A stretch of DNA of 64,000 nt from DASRHT01 sp035650355 (GTDB taxonomy: Bacteria > Chloroflexota > Ktedonobacteria > Ktedonobacterales > Ktedonobacteraceae), in NCBI GenBank assembly GCA_035650355.1, contig DASRHT010000061.1, forward strand, positions 124,001 through 188,000. Reading direction: 5' to 3'. Shown piece by piece: positions 42,371 to 51,502 of the stretch; position 1 is the first letter of the stretch, and the number at the start of each line of letters is the position of its first letter. Made by a program: the position numbers and the translations under genes. Under the pieces are notes generated by a model. That model did no database searches, was not told the origin of the DNA, and worked only from the letters and a program-made list of their open reading frames with translations.

Positions 42371-44209
42371 ATGGAGCCAGCCACTCCCCGCTCACCGCAA
42401 GAGCAACCGCGCCCCGACGATGAACAGGAAGACACTCAAAAACTGCCTATCCCCAGAGCAAAGAGCAAAACAAGTACTCTGGAGAAAGCGCCTCCACCAG
42501 CCACAGATATTGCTGCGATACAGCCGCCTGGAGATGCAGGGACAGAAAAGGAAACGGAGGCGATACCCAATACAGATGGCTCTGACGGCTCACAGAGCCA
42601 GACGCAGCAGGCAAGTTCTGATCATGCCGATCCCATTACCGAACAGGTTTTCCCTCCAAAGTTGGACCATCAGAATGGCTCCTCGCCACAGTACATGGCT
42701 ATTGAGGACATCGATACCGTTACAACCAGGAGCATAGCAACAGGAAGAGCTGCCACCACCCTCAATGTCTCTACAAGAAGAGAGCAGCTATCTTTTCATA
42801 AAAATAGCTTGAGAATGATTGATACACAGCAAACTCCTGGGAATGTACGAGAAACCGTTGATAGCCAGAAGACCGTTAGCGTTCTCGTTGCCGAGCACAC
42901 GCCACCTGAGACGCCCGCCGTACCTCTCCCCAAATTGCCACAAGCAAGCGTGATGCCAACAAAACAGGCGCTGTTGCTGATCAGCCTGCTTTGCATTCTG
43001 CTGCTGCATGCCCTCAGTCTCGGTCCGGGGCTATTTTCGGGATCTCAGGGATGGGCCGCCGTACTTGGCGGACCTGCTAACAATACTACGCCTGACCTGT
43101 TAAAAAATGTAAACAAGCAACTGCAAAGCAATGCTACACCCGGCACTCAAAAGAAGGCGCTCACTCCTCAGCAATATATTGACCTGATCGTCCATAATAT
43201 GACGCTCGATCAAAAACTAGGACAAATGATGATAGTGCAGTTCACCGGCCCGGACTACTCACCTGCTCTCGATACCATGCTGGTTCAATATAACGTTGGG
43301 GCCGTGCTGCTGTACTATTCCAACAATAATATTCTCAACAAAACCCAGTTAAAAAATCTTGATCAACAGATGCAACAGGGAAGAACTATTCCCCTGGCTA
43401 TAGCCATTGACCAGGAGGGGGGACAGGTAGATCGCCTGGTGAATCTCGATGGGCCGAGGCCCGCAGCCTCTACTATCGGGGCCACCAACGACCCGGCCAG
43501 GGCCAGAGCTGCCGGTCTCCAGGATGCACAAGACCTTAGCTCCTACGGGATCAATCTCAATCTTGCTCCGGTCGTCGATGTTACCAGCGTGTTCAATCCA
43601 CAGCTCTATATGCGTACCTATGGCAAAGATCCCACGCTGGTAACAAAAATGGCCGCTGCATATCTACAAGGGCTGCAACAGAGCGGACGGGTCGTTGGCA
43701 CCCTGAAACACTTCCCCGGCCTCGGCGACGTCAGCGCCGATCCACACATAGGGGTTCCGCATCTGACGCGCTCCAGGAGCGGCCTTGAGCAGATTGATTG
43801 GGCGCCATATCGCAACTTAATCCAGCAGGGCAATGTCCACGCCATTATGGTCACGCACGAAATCGTCACCGCTCTGGACAATACAATACCATCGTCATTA
43901 TCCAGCAAAATTGTTCAGGGCATTCTACGGGACGAACTCGGTTTCCAGGGCGTTATTATGACCGACAGTTTAACCATGCAAGGGGTAACAGACTATTATA
44001 CGCCTTCGCAAGCTGCCGCGCTGGCAGTCGAAGCAGGAGCTGACCTGCTGATGGGAGCACGCAGCCCGAGCGAGCTTGCCACCATGATCGAAGGTATCAA
44101 GCAGGCTATCGCTTCTGGAGCTATTAGCCAGCAACACATTGATGCTTCTGTACGACGAATTTTATTAATGAAATATGCAATGGGATTACTGCCCATTCCA
44201 CAACAATAG
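42371..44209 (+). CDS. Membrane-anchored beta-N-acetylhexosaminidase, GH3 (NagZ-like)
   Basis: A 612-residue protein with a GGGG ribosome site. The first ~195 residues are Pro/Gln/Glu-rich, low in order and presumably cytoplasmic. One membrane helix follows (ALLLISLLCILLLHALSLGP, near 200). The extracytoplasmic part is a GH3 domain with MIVQFTGPDYSP, IAIDQEGGQVDRL, the KHFPGLGDVSADPH motif near 445 and VIMTDSLTM near 528 (nucleophile Asp). NagZ enzymes remove N-acetylglucosamine from muropeptides or chitin fragments, which fits the secreted GH18 enzyme elsewhere here. The His-Asp acid/base loop has GLGD in place of the more common GHGD, so the general-acid step may differ. Confidence 0.88.
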   Translation: MEPATPRSPQEQPRPDDEQEDTQKLPIPRAKSKTSTLEKAPPPATDIAAIQPPGDAGTEKETEAIPNTDGSDGSQSQTQQASSDHADPITEQVFPPKLDHQNGSSPQYMAIEDIDTVTTRSIATGRAATTLNVSTRREQLSFHKNSLRMIDTQQTPGNVRETVDSQKTVSVLVAEHTPPETPAVPLPKLPQASVMPTKQALLLISLLCILLLHALSLGPGLFSGSQGWAAVLGGPANNTTPDLLKNVNKQLQSNATPGTQKKALTPQQYIDLIVHNMTLDQKLGQMMIVQFTGPDYSPALDTMLVQYNVGAVLLYYSNNNILNKTQLKNLDQQMQQGRTIPLAIAIDQEGGQVDRLVNLDGPRPAASTIGATNDPARARAAGLQDAQDLSSYGINLNLAPVVDVTSVFNPQLYMRTYGKDPTLVTKMAAAYLQGLQQSGRVVGTLKHFPGLGDVSADPHIGVPHLTRSRSGLEQIDWAPYRNLIQQGNVHAIMVTHEIVTALDNTIPSSLSSKIVQGILRDELGFQGVIMTDSLTMQGVTDYYTPSQAAALAVEAGADLLMGARSPSELATMIEGIKQAIASGAISQQHIDASVRRILLMKYAMGLLPIPQQ

Positions 44210-44220
44210 GTAATTCCTTA

Positions 44221-44285
44221 CAGACGGCCTGAACGAAGTTAGCCGCTGTAGCTCCCCGATTCATCGTGGGAGCGTTGGTCGTCTG
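44221..44285 (+). repeat. Palindromic dispersed repeat, family A, copy 3
   Basis: A 65-base element (CAGACGGCCTGA ... GTTGGTCGTCTG) follows the nagZ stop by 11 bases. Its core, GCTCCCCGATTCATCGTGGG, folds into a hairpin. It is nearly identical to the copy inside ctaG at 48740-48803. Confidence 0.85.
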
Positions 44286-44314
44286 CAATAGCAAGCCATC
44301 AAAAGGAAACGATA

Positions 44315-44752
44315 ATGCAATCAGATATCGCACAACAAATCCCAGAGAAATATTGGGATAGATTAACTATTGGCCTTATTATCATTGAAACTGTTCTCGT
44401 TGTTATGGCCCTTGTACCAGCTCAATTGTGGGCACGTATCCTGCCGCCTTCGGCATCAACGACGTTAGACGGACCCTTTCCTCCAACCATCGCACCAGTG
44501 ATTACGGCCTTGCTCTATCTGCTGCCCACGGCCATCGGCTTCCTTTGCCGGAGCTGGCAGAGAGCGCTGCTATACACCACATTGCCCGCCTGGTTCGGGT
44601 TGGGACTATTCGTCGTTGCCGCAACATTCAGAGTAGGCGCGTTCTACCTCGTTTCTACCGATCATGTAACCGCTAACGTCAGTACGCTGGAACTGTTCGC
44701 TGCTCTAGGAGGTATTGGCTGGTTGGCTCGCAATTTATTCAAAATAAGGTAA
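44315..44752 (+). CDS. Small membrane protein of unknown function
   Basis: A 145-residue integral membrane protein with AAAGGAAA before ATG 44315. Four hydrophobic segments are visible, among them LTIGLIIIETVLVVMALVPA, TALLYLLPTAIGFLC and YTTLPAWFGLGLFVVAATF. No family recognised. The next gene starts 1 base after the stop, so it is coupled with the flippase and may assist it. Confidence 0.7.
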   Translation: MQSDIAQQIPEKYWDRLTIGLIIIETVLVVMALVPAQLWARILPPSASTTLDGPFPPTIAPVITALLYLLPTAIGFLCRSWQRALLYTTLPAWFGLGLFVVAATFRVGAFYLVSTDHVTANVSTLELFAALGGIGWLARNLFKIR

Positions 44753-44753
44753 A

Positions 44754-46397
44754 ATGGACTTTACAATGCTATCTAATGTCTTACCAGAAACGGAAGCGCG
44801 CGGGGAGCAGGAAGCACAGCGCCTGCTCAAGCGTACGCCCCATAGCTATCTATACAACCAGGCTTACGGGTTATGGTTCTTTATCTCGTGGTTCATTCTC
44901 ACCCTGATCATCACCCACAATGTCACCACGACCCAGTATGGCATCTTTACCGTGGGTCTGACGGCCTTCAATACCATTCTCTACGTGATTGCGTTCGGTC
45001 TGGAAGATGCGATAACGACATACATTCCGCGTATCTTCTCCGAATATGGGCGCGCTTCGGCGGCGCAGTTGACCAGACGATTGCTGGCTTTACGACTTGC
45101 CACCCTCGTCCCCTGCTTGATCATTATGATCTTCGGCCTTCCCGTAATTGCCGCACTCATTCAGCTCTTACCCATCCCAGGCGCGGCGCAAACTGCGGCA
45201 GGCTTACATAGCCCTGAAGTGCTGGCGAATACTATCCCCATCGCAGTCTACGTCCTGGGAAGCGCGATTGGCAATTTGCTCAATGCCGTCTACGCGGCCC
45301 TGATGCGCATGCGCTTCGTTTTTTATGTTGGCAGCGCCATTCAGGCCCTTGTGCTGGCTCTGGGATTCGTCGTGTTAAAACTGGGGTGGGGGGTCAACGG
45401 CGTCTTCTGGATGCTGGCTCTCACTTCTCTGCTTGTAACAGCCGCGTTTGCCCTCTGGCTGGCTCCTTTCATTTTCACGCGCGGCGCGGAATACAGGCAG
45501 CCGTTGAAGCCGGTCATACAGCTTGGCCTCTCGGCGTGGCTAGCTAATCTGGCAACGGGCGCGCTGCTGAAGCAAATCTCGTTTATCCTGCTGGGCGTTT
45601 TCGCCATCTCTCTGACCGGTATCGGCTACTTTAATCTCGCGTTCCAACTGGCGGATTCCGCCAATTTCCTGCTTGTGGCAGGCTTTGGCGGCGTCGGAGG
45701 AGCTGCTCTGGCCGCTGCCTTTGTCGGGCACAATCATGAACGTCTGGCTCGTTCCTGGCAGGCTTTAATTAAAGTGGAGACGCTATTAGCTGCGCCTGGA
45801 TTGGTCTTCAGCCTCTTCAATGCGCAGATTATCACGCATGTCCTCTATGGGAGCAATTACGATCCGGTGGGGCCGCTACTGGCGATTTTCCTGTTCTTTA
45901 ATCTGCTTGTGCGCATCATTGGCACCACCATCCATCAATCAACGCTCTACGTCATGGGGAAGCCGAGACTTGTGGTGCTGAGCCAGTGGCCTGCTATTCT
46001 CTGTTTGATAGCAACCGGCGTTGTGCTCATTCCACTTTTTGGCCCCGCCGGTGCGCTCCTCTCCGATGGCATTGCTAAAACCCTGACGGGCGTTTTGATG
46101 CTCATATTTGTGCTACGCGACCTGCCACGGCACTATCCGAAAGAATTATTGATTTTTACCAGCAGATTCTTACTGGCCCTGTTTCTAGCGGCGTTACCTG
46201 GCATCCTTATCTTGCTCTGGCACCCGGCGAATCGTCTGCTACAAGCAGCGGTACTGGGGGTCTCGGGTGTGGTTTTCCTGCTGCTATGCTTCTGGCTACT
46301 CACCTGGCTCAAGCCGTTGAGTACGGCAGATGTGGCAATGATCGAGGGCGTAAACCCGAAAATAGCCAGGTATCTGCACTGGTTTGTACGAGGATAA
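44754..46397 (+). CDS. Polysaccharide flippase-like membrane protein (MATE/Wzx superfamily)
   Basis: A 547-residue protein with 12-14 predicted helices. The N-terminal SYLYNQAYGLWFFISWFILT and a mid-protein ...GYFNLAFQLADSANFLLVAG fit oligosaccharide-lipid flippases of the Wzx/MVF family. It has a charged cytoplasmic N-terminus of ~30 residues. It is coupled to the small membrane protein before it and lies 6 bases before aat. Its substrate is probably a lipid-linked sugar, but no glycan synthesis genes are nearby. Confidence 0.82.
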   Translation: MDFTMLSNVLPETEARGEQEAQRLLKRTPHSYLYNQAYGLWFFISWFILTLIITHNVTTTQYGIFTVGLTAFNTILYVIAFGLEDAITTYIPRIFSEYGRASAAQLTRRLLALRLATLVPCLIIMIFGLPVIAALIQLLPIPGAAQTAAGLHSPEVLANTIPIAVYVLGSAIGNLLNAVYAALMRMRFVFYVGSAIQALVLALGFVVLKLGWGVNGVFWMLALTSLLVTAAFALWLAPFIFTRGAEYRQPLKPVIQLGLSAWLANLATGALLKQISFILLGVFAISLTGIGYFNLAFQLADSANFLLVAGFGGVGGAALAAAFVGHNHERLARSWQALIKVETLLAAPGLVFSLFNAQIITHVLYGSNYDPVGPLLAIFLFFNLLVRIIGTTIHQSTLYVMGKPRLVVLSQWPAILCLIATGVVLIPLFGPAGALLSDGIAKTLTGVLMLIFVLRDLPRHYPKELLIFTSRFLLALFLAALPGILILLWHPANRLLQAAVLGVSGVVFLLLCFWLLTWLKPLSTADVAMIEGVNPKIARYLHWFVRG

Positions 46398-46403
46398 GAG
46401 CCA

Positions 46404-47000
46404 ATGCCTGGACGATTACCGGAACCACTCAATCCAGCATTGCTTATCCGAGCATACGAACAGGGGATTTTCCCGATGGCCGACCGGCGAGGCCGTATTA
46501 GCTGGTACGCTCCCGATCCGCGCGCCATTCTGGAGCATGACCATCTGCATGTTTCGCGCTCTCTGCGCGCCTTCCTGCGTAAAAACATCTATCAGATCCG
46601 TATGGATACCGCGTTTGAGACGGTCATGCGCTCCTGCGCGCAGCGGGAAGAGACCTGGATCAACGAGGAATTTATCAAAGCATACTGCTACCTGCATCAC
46701 ATCGGATGCGCGCATAGCTTTGAGGCATGGCAAGGTGATAAGCTGGTTGGAGGCTTATATGGCGTGGCGCTGGGTGGAGCCTTCATGGGAGAAAGCATGT
46801 TTTCTCACGCCACCAATGCCTCGAAGGTCTGCCTTGTGGCGCTGGTCAATCATTTGAAGGCACAGGGTTATACATTGCATGATACGCAGTTTATCACTCC
46901 CCACCTGGCATCGCTTGGGGTCATAGAGATTCCACGCTCCCTGTATGAACAAAGGTTGAAAGAGGCCCTGCGCCTTCCCTGTACCTGGAATCGCTCATGA
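46404..47000 (+). CDS. aat: Leucyl/phenylalanyl-tRNA-protein transferase
   Basis: This 198-residue enzyme adds Leu or Phe to N-terminal Lys/Arg of proteins, creating N-degrons for ClpS/ClpAP. Family motifs are LIRAYEQGIFPMA, ISWYAPDPRAIL, WINEEFIKAYCYLH, GGLYGVALGGAFMGESMFS and DTQFITPHLASLG. Length is slightly short but complete. GAGGAT precedes the ATG. It is interesting beside the Clp N-bearing sigma factor, though they are 7 kb apart and a link is only a thought. Confidence 0.95.
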   Translation: MPGRLPEPLNPALLIRAYEQGIFPMADRRGRISWYAPDPRAILEHDHLHVSRSLRAFLRKNIYQIRMDTAFETVMRSCAQREETWINEEFIKAYCYLHHIGCAHSFEAWQGDKLVGGLYGVALGGAFMGESMFSHATNASKVCLVALVNHLKAQGYTLHDTQFITPHLASLGVIEIPRSLYEQRLKEALRLPCTWNRS

Positions 47001-47023
47001 GCAACGCTATGCAGTTTTGCTGT

Positions 47024-47875
47024 TCAGACAGGTTTTTGCCCCCAAGTCGATAAAAAATACCACAGGCCGCGAAAGTCCTCAGAGAGCCATTCCGCCAGCA
47101 TCTGCTCATAGATCTGTTCTACTTCTTCTTGCTCGGCGACCTTCATCTTCACGAAAAAGGGCTGAACGAGTTTGAAACCAACTTTGGCATCTTCATAAAC
47201 ACTGCTATACGCTTCCATGCCAGCAGAGAAGTTGAGCAAATGGGCCTTTTCTTGAATGTTTTGGCATCCCACCTCTCGCAAAAAACGTCCTAACATAGGT
47301 GTAATACCAATATGCGAAGGGCTGCCGGTCAAGTTTCGTCCGTCGAGATAAAACGCTTGCATCAGCAAATCCATCAGCTTCTCGAACGCTGGAGAACTTG
47401 TGATTAATCGACCGTCGGAGTCTGTAAATCGAATAGTTCCTCCAGGCCGCAAGATGCGCATCAGCTCCTTCATCAGCGGAACCCAGGAATCCGCATGGAC
47501 AAAACCAACGAGAAAGCGCGCATTGATCAGATCAAAGGACGCATCAGGAAAGTCGAGCGGCTTTAGCAGATCCATCACGCGGAATTCCGTGTTATCCAGC
47601 CCCTGAACCTGCGACAGAGCCTTCGCATACTCAATCATGCGCTGACTGATATCAATGCCTACGACCCGCATTTCGGGGTACGTATACGCCATCTCTTGCG
47701 CCCAGCCCCCCGGTCCACACGCAACATCCAGGGTGCTACCCACCTTCGCAAGCTCAGGAATTTCGGGGAAGAGCCCCCCCATACATTTTGTAATAAACTT
47801 ATCCTGGTCGATCAGGCGCGCCATCTCCGCGCCACTTTCCGCATTGATGATATAACTATTAGCAGCCTTCTCCAT
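47024..47875 (-). CDS. Class I SAM-dependent methyltransferase
   Basis: A 283-residue methyltransferase. Motif I is TLDVACGPGGWAQEMA, followed by VVGIDISQRMIEYAKA (acidic motif II) and LMRILRPGGTIRFTDSDG. ATG 47875 is chosen over a start at 47914 because AAAGGG lies upstream and homologues begin near there. The C-terminal ~100 residues are a helical cap. Substrate unknown; small-molecule methylation of the UbiE/Coq type is typical for this pattern. Confidence 0.88.
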   Translation of the reverse strand: MEKAANSYIINAESGAEMARLIDQDKFITKCMGGLFPEIPELAKVGSTLDVACGPGGWAQEMAYTYPEMRVVGIDISQRMIEYAKALSQVQGLDNTEFRVMDLLKPLDFPDASFDLINARFLVGFVHADSWVPLMKELMRILRPGGTIRFTDSDGRLITSSPAFEKLMDLLMQAFYLDGRNLTGSPSHIGITPMLGRFLREVGCQNIQEKAHLLNFSAGMEAYSSVYEDAKVGFKLVQPFFVKMKVAEQEEVEQIYEQMLAEWLSEDFRGLWYFLSTWGQKPV

Positions 47876-48004
47876 GTTATGACAACCCTTTCTGCTCTTC
47901 CAATGACACTCCACAACATATGCATACTATATCATATTGAAGGGCAAAAGTGGAAAAACATGGAAAAGTTTGCTAATACTGTCTACGCTTATCCTGCAAG
48001 CTTG

Positions 48005-48937
48005 CTAGAGTTCTTGCTTCTCTAAATGCACAAGCTCTATCTCTTCCTCCTGCCTGTGCTCATCGGCCAGGCGCGTCCGTTGCTCAATCTGCCCCAGCCA
48101 GCGGAAGAAGAGCGGAGACATCACCACCAGGTCAACCAGCCCCGGGATTAACAGGAGCGCGCCACCAGCCGCCTGGTCGGCAAAGGCAGAGAGGCCCAGT
48201 TGCGGAGGAATGACGTAATGCGAGTAGATCGGCACGCCAGTAAATACCAGGATGAAGGCAAAGATATCAACCGGCTGCCCATCAAAGAACGCGTAGAGCA
48301 TCTGGAGAGGATAGCTCATGTGGCGCAATTGCTTGACGGAACCGATGAGCGGCCACCAGTTTAGCCACGAGAGCACGAAAATCGTCAGCACCTGAGCATG
48401 GTAGAGGGAGGCGTTGCCGATAGTAGCGTCATAGAACCTGGGTGCGTGCCAGAGCAGAAACGTTACATTGAAAAGGATCGAGGCCACCAGCGGTTGCGTA
48501 AAAATTCTGACAACATTGCGGACAACAGGCAGTTCAACGAGTGGTTGCAGCAGTGCTTCAGAGCACCCAAAAATAAGCAACGGCGTGCAAAGCGTGGTCA
48601 GAACGACAAGCTGAAACATATGAACAACAAAGAGCTGGGTGCTGCCAATCGTATCAATAGGCGTCAATAGCACCAGAGCAGCGATCACGATAGCTGAGAA
48701 GAAACATACTATTTGACGAGTCTTCACCGGTTTGCTATTCAAACCGCCAACGCTCCCACGATGAATCGGGGAGCTACAGCCGCTAGCTGCGCTCAGGCGG
48801 TCAGCAAGGAATGGCCTATCCTGTGAATGACGCAGGCGAGCCGGCCGCAAACCCAGCAAATAGAGCAGGCATAAAACTAACAGCAATATAATAGCCCCTG
48901 GATTCCAGGGCCATATAAGCGATAAACCATCTGGCAT
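48005..48937 (-). CDS. ctaG: CtaG-like (caa3-type) cytochrome oxidase assembly membrane protein with repeat-encoded insert
   Basis: A 310-residue polytopic protein of the Caa3_CtaG family. ATG 48937 is set by CTGGAG upstream. Typical features are MFQLVVLTTLCTPLLIFG, FLLWHAPRFYDA (conserved His), and LYAFFDGQPVDIFAFILVF, with IYSHYV. The family helps assemble copper into cytochrome oxidase. Between the first and second membrane helices the chain contains DRLSAASGCSSPIHRGSVGG, which is encoded by a family A palindromic repeat (48740-48803). The reading frame stays open through it, so the insert is translated and presumably tolerated in a loop. Confidence 0.85.
   Translation of the reverse strand: MPDGLSLIWPWNPGAIILLLVLCLLYLLGLRPARLRHSQDRPFLADRLSAASGCSSPIHRGSVGGLNSKPVKTRQIVCFFSAIVIAALVLLTPIDTIGSTQLFVVHMFQLVVLTTLCTPLLIFGCSEALLQPLVELPVVRNVVRIFTQPLVASILFNVTFLLWHAPRFYDATIGNASLYHAQVLTIFVLSWLNWWPLIGSVKQLRHMSYPLQMLYAFFDGQPVDIFAFILVFTGVPIYSHYVIPPQLGLSAFADQAAGGALLLIPGLVDLVVMSPLFFRWLGQIEQRTRLADEHRQEEEIELVHLEKQEL
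48740..48803 (-). repeat. Palindromic dispersed repeat, family A, copy 4, inside ctaG
   Basis: On the minus strand this copy reads GACCGCCTGA ... GTTGGCGGTTTG. It shares the exact 30-base core of copy 3 at 44221 apart from end substitutions. It lies wholly inside the ctaG frame and encodes about 22 residues of a loop. The ends are more diverged than in other copies, suggesting an old insertion or selection on the coding frame. Confidence 0.85.
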
Positions 48938-49136
48938 AGAAAAACTCCAGTTTGAAGCAATTTTCAGAAGAAGTATCTCAGTTTTGTGTCTATGCGTAGT
49001 ATAGAGCAGGTGGGGAGAGGATGCAAATGAGAAGAAAAAGATCCAATCTTCAGTAGAAACCCCAACGATGCCATCCCAGATGATATACAATTACAAAGAG
49101 CTAATGATTTGACCGATTTTGAAAGGCAAAACGACC

Positions 49137-50315
49137 ATGCGTATTGTGATCGCACCCCAATCGCTCAAGGGGAGCTTGACGGCGGCGGAGGCGGGACGGG
49201 CTATCGCAGAGGGCGTTCGCGCCGCCTATCCCGACGCAGATATCGCTATCGTCCCGGTTGCCGATGGGGGAGAGGGAACGGTCCAGGCGCTGGTCGATGC
49301 AACCGGGGGGACAATAGTACGGCAGGTGGTAACAGGGCCACTAGGCCAGCCAGTCGAGGCGTTCTTTGGACTGCTCGGCGACGGACGTACAGCAGCCATA
49401 GAGATGGCGGCATGCGCAGGCTTGCCGCTCGTCCCTCCGGCACAGCGCGACCCACGCATCACCACCACCTATGGCGTGGGCGAATTGATCCGCGCCGCGC
49501 TGGACCACGGCTACCGGCGCTTCATCCTCGGGATCGGCGGTAGCGCGACGAACGACGGCGGCGCGGGTATGGCTCAGGCCCTCGGGGCAACGCTGACAGA
49601 CAGCGCAGGACAGGCCGTTGAACCTGGCGGAGCCGCCCTGAGCAGGCTCGCCACGATCTCGACCGCACATATCGATCCGCGCCTGGCCGAATGCGTCTTC
49701 GACGTGGCCTGCGATGTCACCAACCCCCTTTGTGGCCCAAAGGGCGCAACCGCAATCTATGGGCCACAGAAAGGCACGACCCCAGAGATGATCGCCGCCC
49801 TAGATGCAGCTCTGGCCCATTACGCGCATATCATCGAACGAGACCTGGGGTGCGCCGTCGCCGCAATTCCCGGCTCTGGAGCTGCTGGCGGCCTGGGAGC
49901 GGGCCTGCTGGCATTCGTCCATGCCACATTGCGACCAGGGGCGCAGATTGTGCTGGAGGCGGTTCATCTTGAGGAGCAAATTCGTACGGCCCACCTGGTT
50001 ATTACGGCGGAGGGGCAGATTGACGAGCAAACAGCTTATGGCAAAAGTGTTGGGGCCGTGGCAGAGCTGGCCGGGCGCTACAATCTCCCAGTCCTTGCGC
50101 TTGCGGGCAGCCTCGGAGAAGGGTATCAAGCCGTGTACAAGTTGGGCGTCTCCGCAGTTGCCGCGCTCCCCGCTGGCCCAATGACGCTGGATTACGCCAT
50201 GCGATACGCCGCCCCTCTGCTCCGAGACACAACAGAACGCAGCCTGAAGATTTTTCAGATGGGAATCGATACAAAGACTATAGGAAATTCTGGCTACCCG
50301 ATAGACTCTCATTGA
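49137..50315 (+). CDS. Glycerate kinase (type 2, GarK/GlxK family)
   Basis: A 392-residue kinase phosphorylating glycerate. The N-terminal MRIVIAPQSLKGSLTAAEAG is diagnostic, with VPVADGGEGTVQALV, GIGGSATNDGGAGMAQALGA, and the late VITAEGQIDEQTAYGKSVGA. ATG 49137 is chosen because AAAGG lies upstream and the family starts there; a TTG at 49119 is weaker. It stands alone. A photorespiration-like or serine-to-glycerate salvage role is typical. Confidence 0.95.
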   Translation: MRIVIAPQSLKGSLTAAEAGRAIAEGVRAAYPDADIAIVPVADGGEGTVQALVDATGGTIVRQVVTGPLGQPVEAFFGLLGDGRTAAIEMAACAGLPLVPPAQRDPRITTTYGVGELIRAALDHGYRRFILGIGGSATNDGGAGMAQALGATLTDSAGQAVEPGGAALSRLATISTAHIDPRLAECVFDVACDVTNPLCGPKGATAIYGPQKGTTPEMIAALDAALAHYAHIIERDLGCAVAAIPGSGAAGGLGAGLLAFVHATLRPGAQIVLEAVHLEEQIRTAHLVITAEGQIDEQTAYGKSVGAVAELAGRYNLPVLALAGSLGEGYQAVYKLGVSAVAALPAGPMTLDYAMRYAAPLLRDTTERSLKIFQMGIDTKTIGNSGYPIDSH

Positions 50316-50755
50316 CGACTGTGTTAGTATAGTTTCAAAGGTCGTCAACCTCAAGCAGTTTTCCTCGCAGGTACGACGATACAGTCCCCTAACTTATGAA
50401 TGTTGATTCCTGTATCCGTTTCCCGGTGGCCCGGACATTTCACCCAAAAATCTCCCCCACGAACGTAGTAGTATACGTAGGGATGGAGGACTATTACCAC
50501 CCAGCGGAAGCGATACAGCCGTCTTCACTGAAATAGGCGGGGAGAAAAAGATGTTGTATCTAGTGAGATGCTTTGATCCGTATATGTATCAAGCAAGCCT
50601 TCACTACAGCAGATCTGAGCTTCATAAGGGGCAGATGTACCGCGCCCGTAGAGACCCGATTGATCGCGTCCGCTCAGGTTTGTTGTATCGTAAGCCAGTA
50701 AGGTCTTGACGGCTCTGTCCCGTAGTTCGTTCCATTTATATAAGGGAGCGCCATC
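50316..50755. other. 440-base region with a possible 52-residue peptide
   Basis: A frame at 50551-50709 (+) encodes MLYLVRCFDPYMYQASLHYS and ends RKPVRS. It has a GGCGGGGAG site 6 bases upstream. It is basic and has no recognised family. It could be a small protein or part of a structured leader. The first ~230 bases of the region hold nothing I can support. Confidence 0.35.
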
Positions 50756-50956
50756 ATGTCAGAACAATCATATACAACCGAAAATACCGGCCTTCAAGAT
50801 TTGCTCTCAATGGGCTTTAGCGAAATTGAAGCCATGAGATTGATCTATATGAGGGACCACGTCACTGAGGAAATTGAATACCGCGAGATGGTAGAAGAAA
50901 GCCGTCGTCTCAATTTTATCCGCTGGCTGATCGAGCATGATCGCTTGAGCAGGTAA
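50756..50956 (+). CDS. Small hypothetical protein, 66 residues
   Basis: A charged helical protein starts MSEQSYTTENTGLQDLLSMG with an AAGGGAG site 9 bases before the ATG. The C-terminal half (EEIEYREMVEESRRLNFIRW) is strongly helical. No family recognised. A bidirectional terminator follows 30 bases later. Confidence 0.6.
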   Translation: MSEQSYTTENTGLQDLLSMGFSEIEAMRLIYMRDHVTEEIEYREMVEESRRLNFIRWLIEHDRLSR

Positions 50957-50986
50957 TAGACACGCTCTTATTCTTAACATATAGAC

Positions 50987-51023
50987 AAAAGAGGCAGAAG
51001 ATATGAGGTCTTCTGTCTCTTTT
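50987..51023. terminator. Bidirectional intrinsic terminator between the 66-residue gene and rnpB
   Basis: A 15-base arm AAAAGAGGCAGAAGA pairs with TCTTCTGTCTCTTTT around a 7-base loop. The stem is followed by TTTT on the plus side (within the arm) and, in the minus sense, by CTCTTTTGTC. It can stop both the 50756 gene and the RNase P RNA. Confidence 0.75.
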
Positions 51024-51041
51024 AACTTCATTCTGCGCGAT

Positions 51042-51444
51042 GGAGTTGAGCAAGCCGTAAGCCGAATTCTGTCCCCAGGCCACCTCTCGATGGCATGGGT
51101 GGCAATCATCTATCCAGGACGCCAGTTACCCGGCGCCTCAAGCGACCAACCCGAAGGTTGACAGGCGAGCAACCTGCTAGCATGCTTACCGTGGCAAGTA
51201 TGCTATCCCTTCTGCTCGGTCTTGCTCCGAATGGGGTTTGCCCAGCCAACCAGTCACCTGGCTGCTGGTGAGCTCTTACCTCACCATTTCACCCTTGCCC
51301 GCTTTCCCATAGGAGGCAGGCGGTATGTTTCTGTTGCGCTTTCCTCAGGGTCGCCCCCACTGGACGTTATCCAGCATTCCGCTCTGTGGAGTTCGGACTT
51401 TCCTCGGATCTTGCGACCCGCGATTGCCTGTCTTCCTCAAGTCC
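51042..51444 (-). ncRNA. rnpB: RNase P RNA, bacterial type A
   Basis: The minus strand carries the conserved RNase P RNA blocks: GAGGAAAGTCCGAACTCCAC (near 51412), GGGAAAGCGGGCAAGGGTGA-like core with AAACATACCGCC, AAACCCCATTCGGAGCAAGA, TCCTGGATAGATGATTGCC and ACAGAATTCGGCTTACGG at the 3' side. The ends are set by a P1-like pairing of GGACTTGAG with CTCAACTCC. Length about 403 nt is normal. Ends are approximate by a few bases. Confidence 0.95.
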
Positions 51445-51502
51445 ATCCTGGTTAAGAGTAGCACATCTCGCAAGAACAGTCTAGCATTTTTCAGGGTGAT
51501 AT

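Noticed and set aside
50340..50720. 6S RNA or other known small RNA in the gap
   Set aside because: I could not build a long 6S-like hairpin with a central bubble or match another known RNA by eye.
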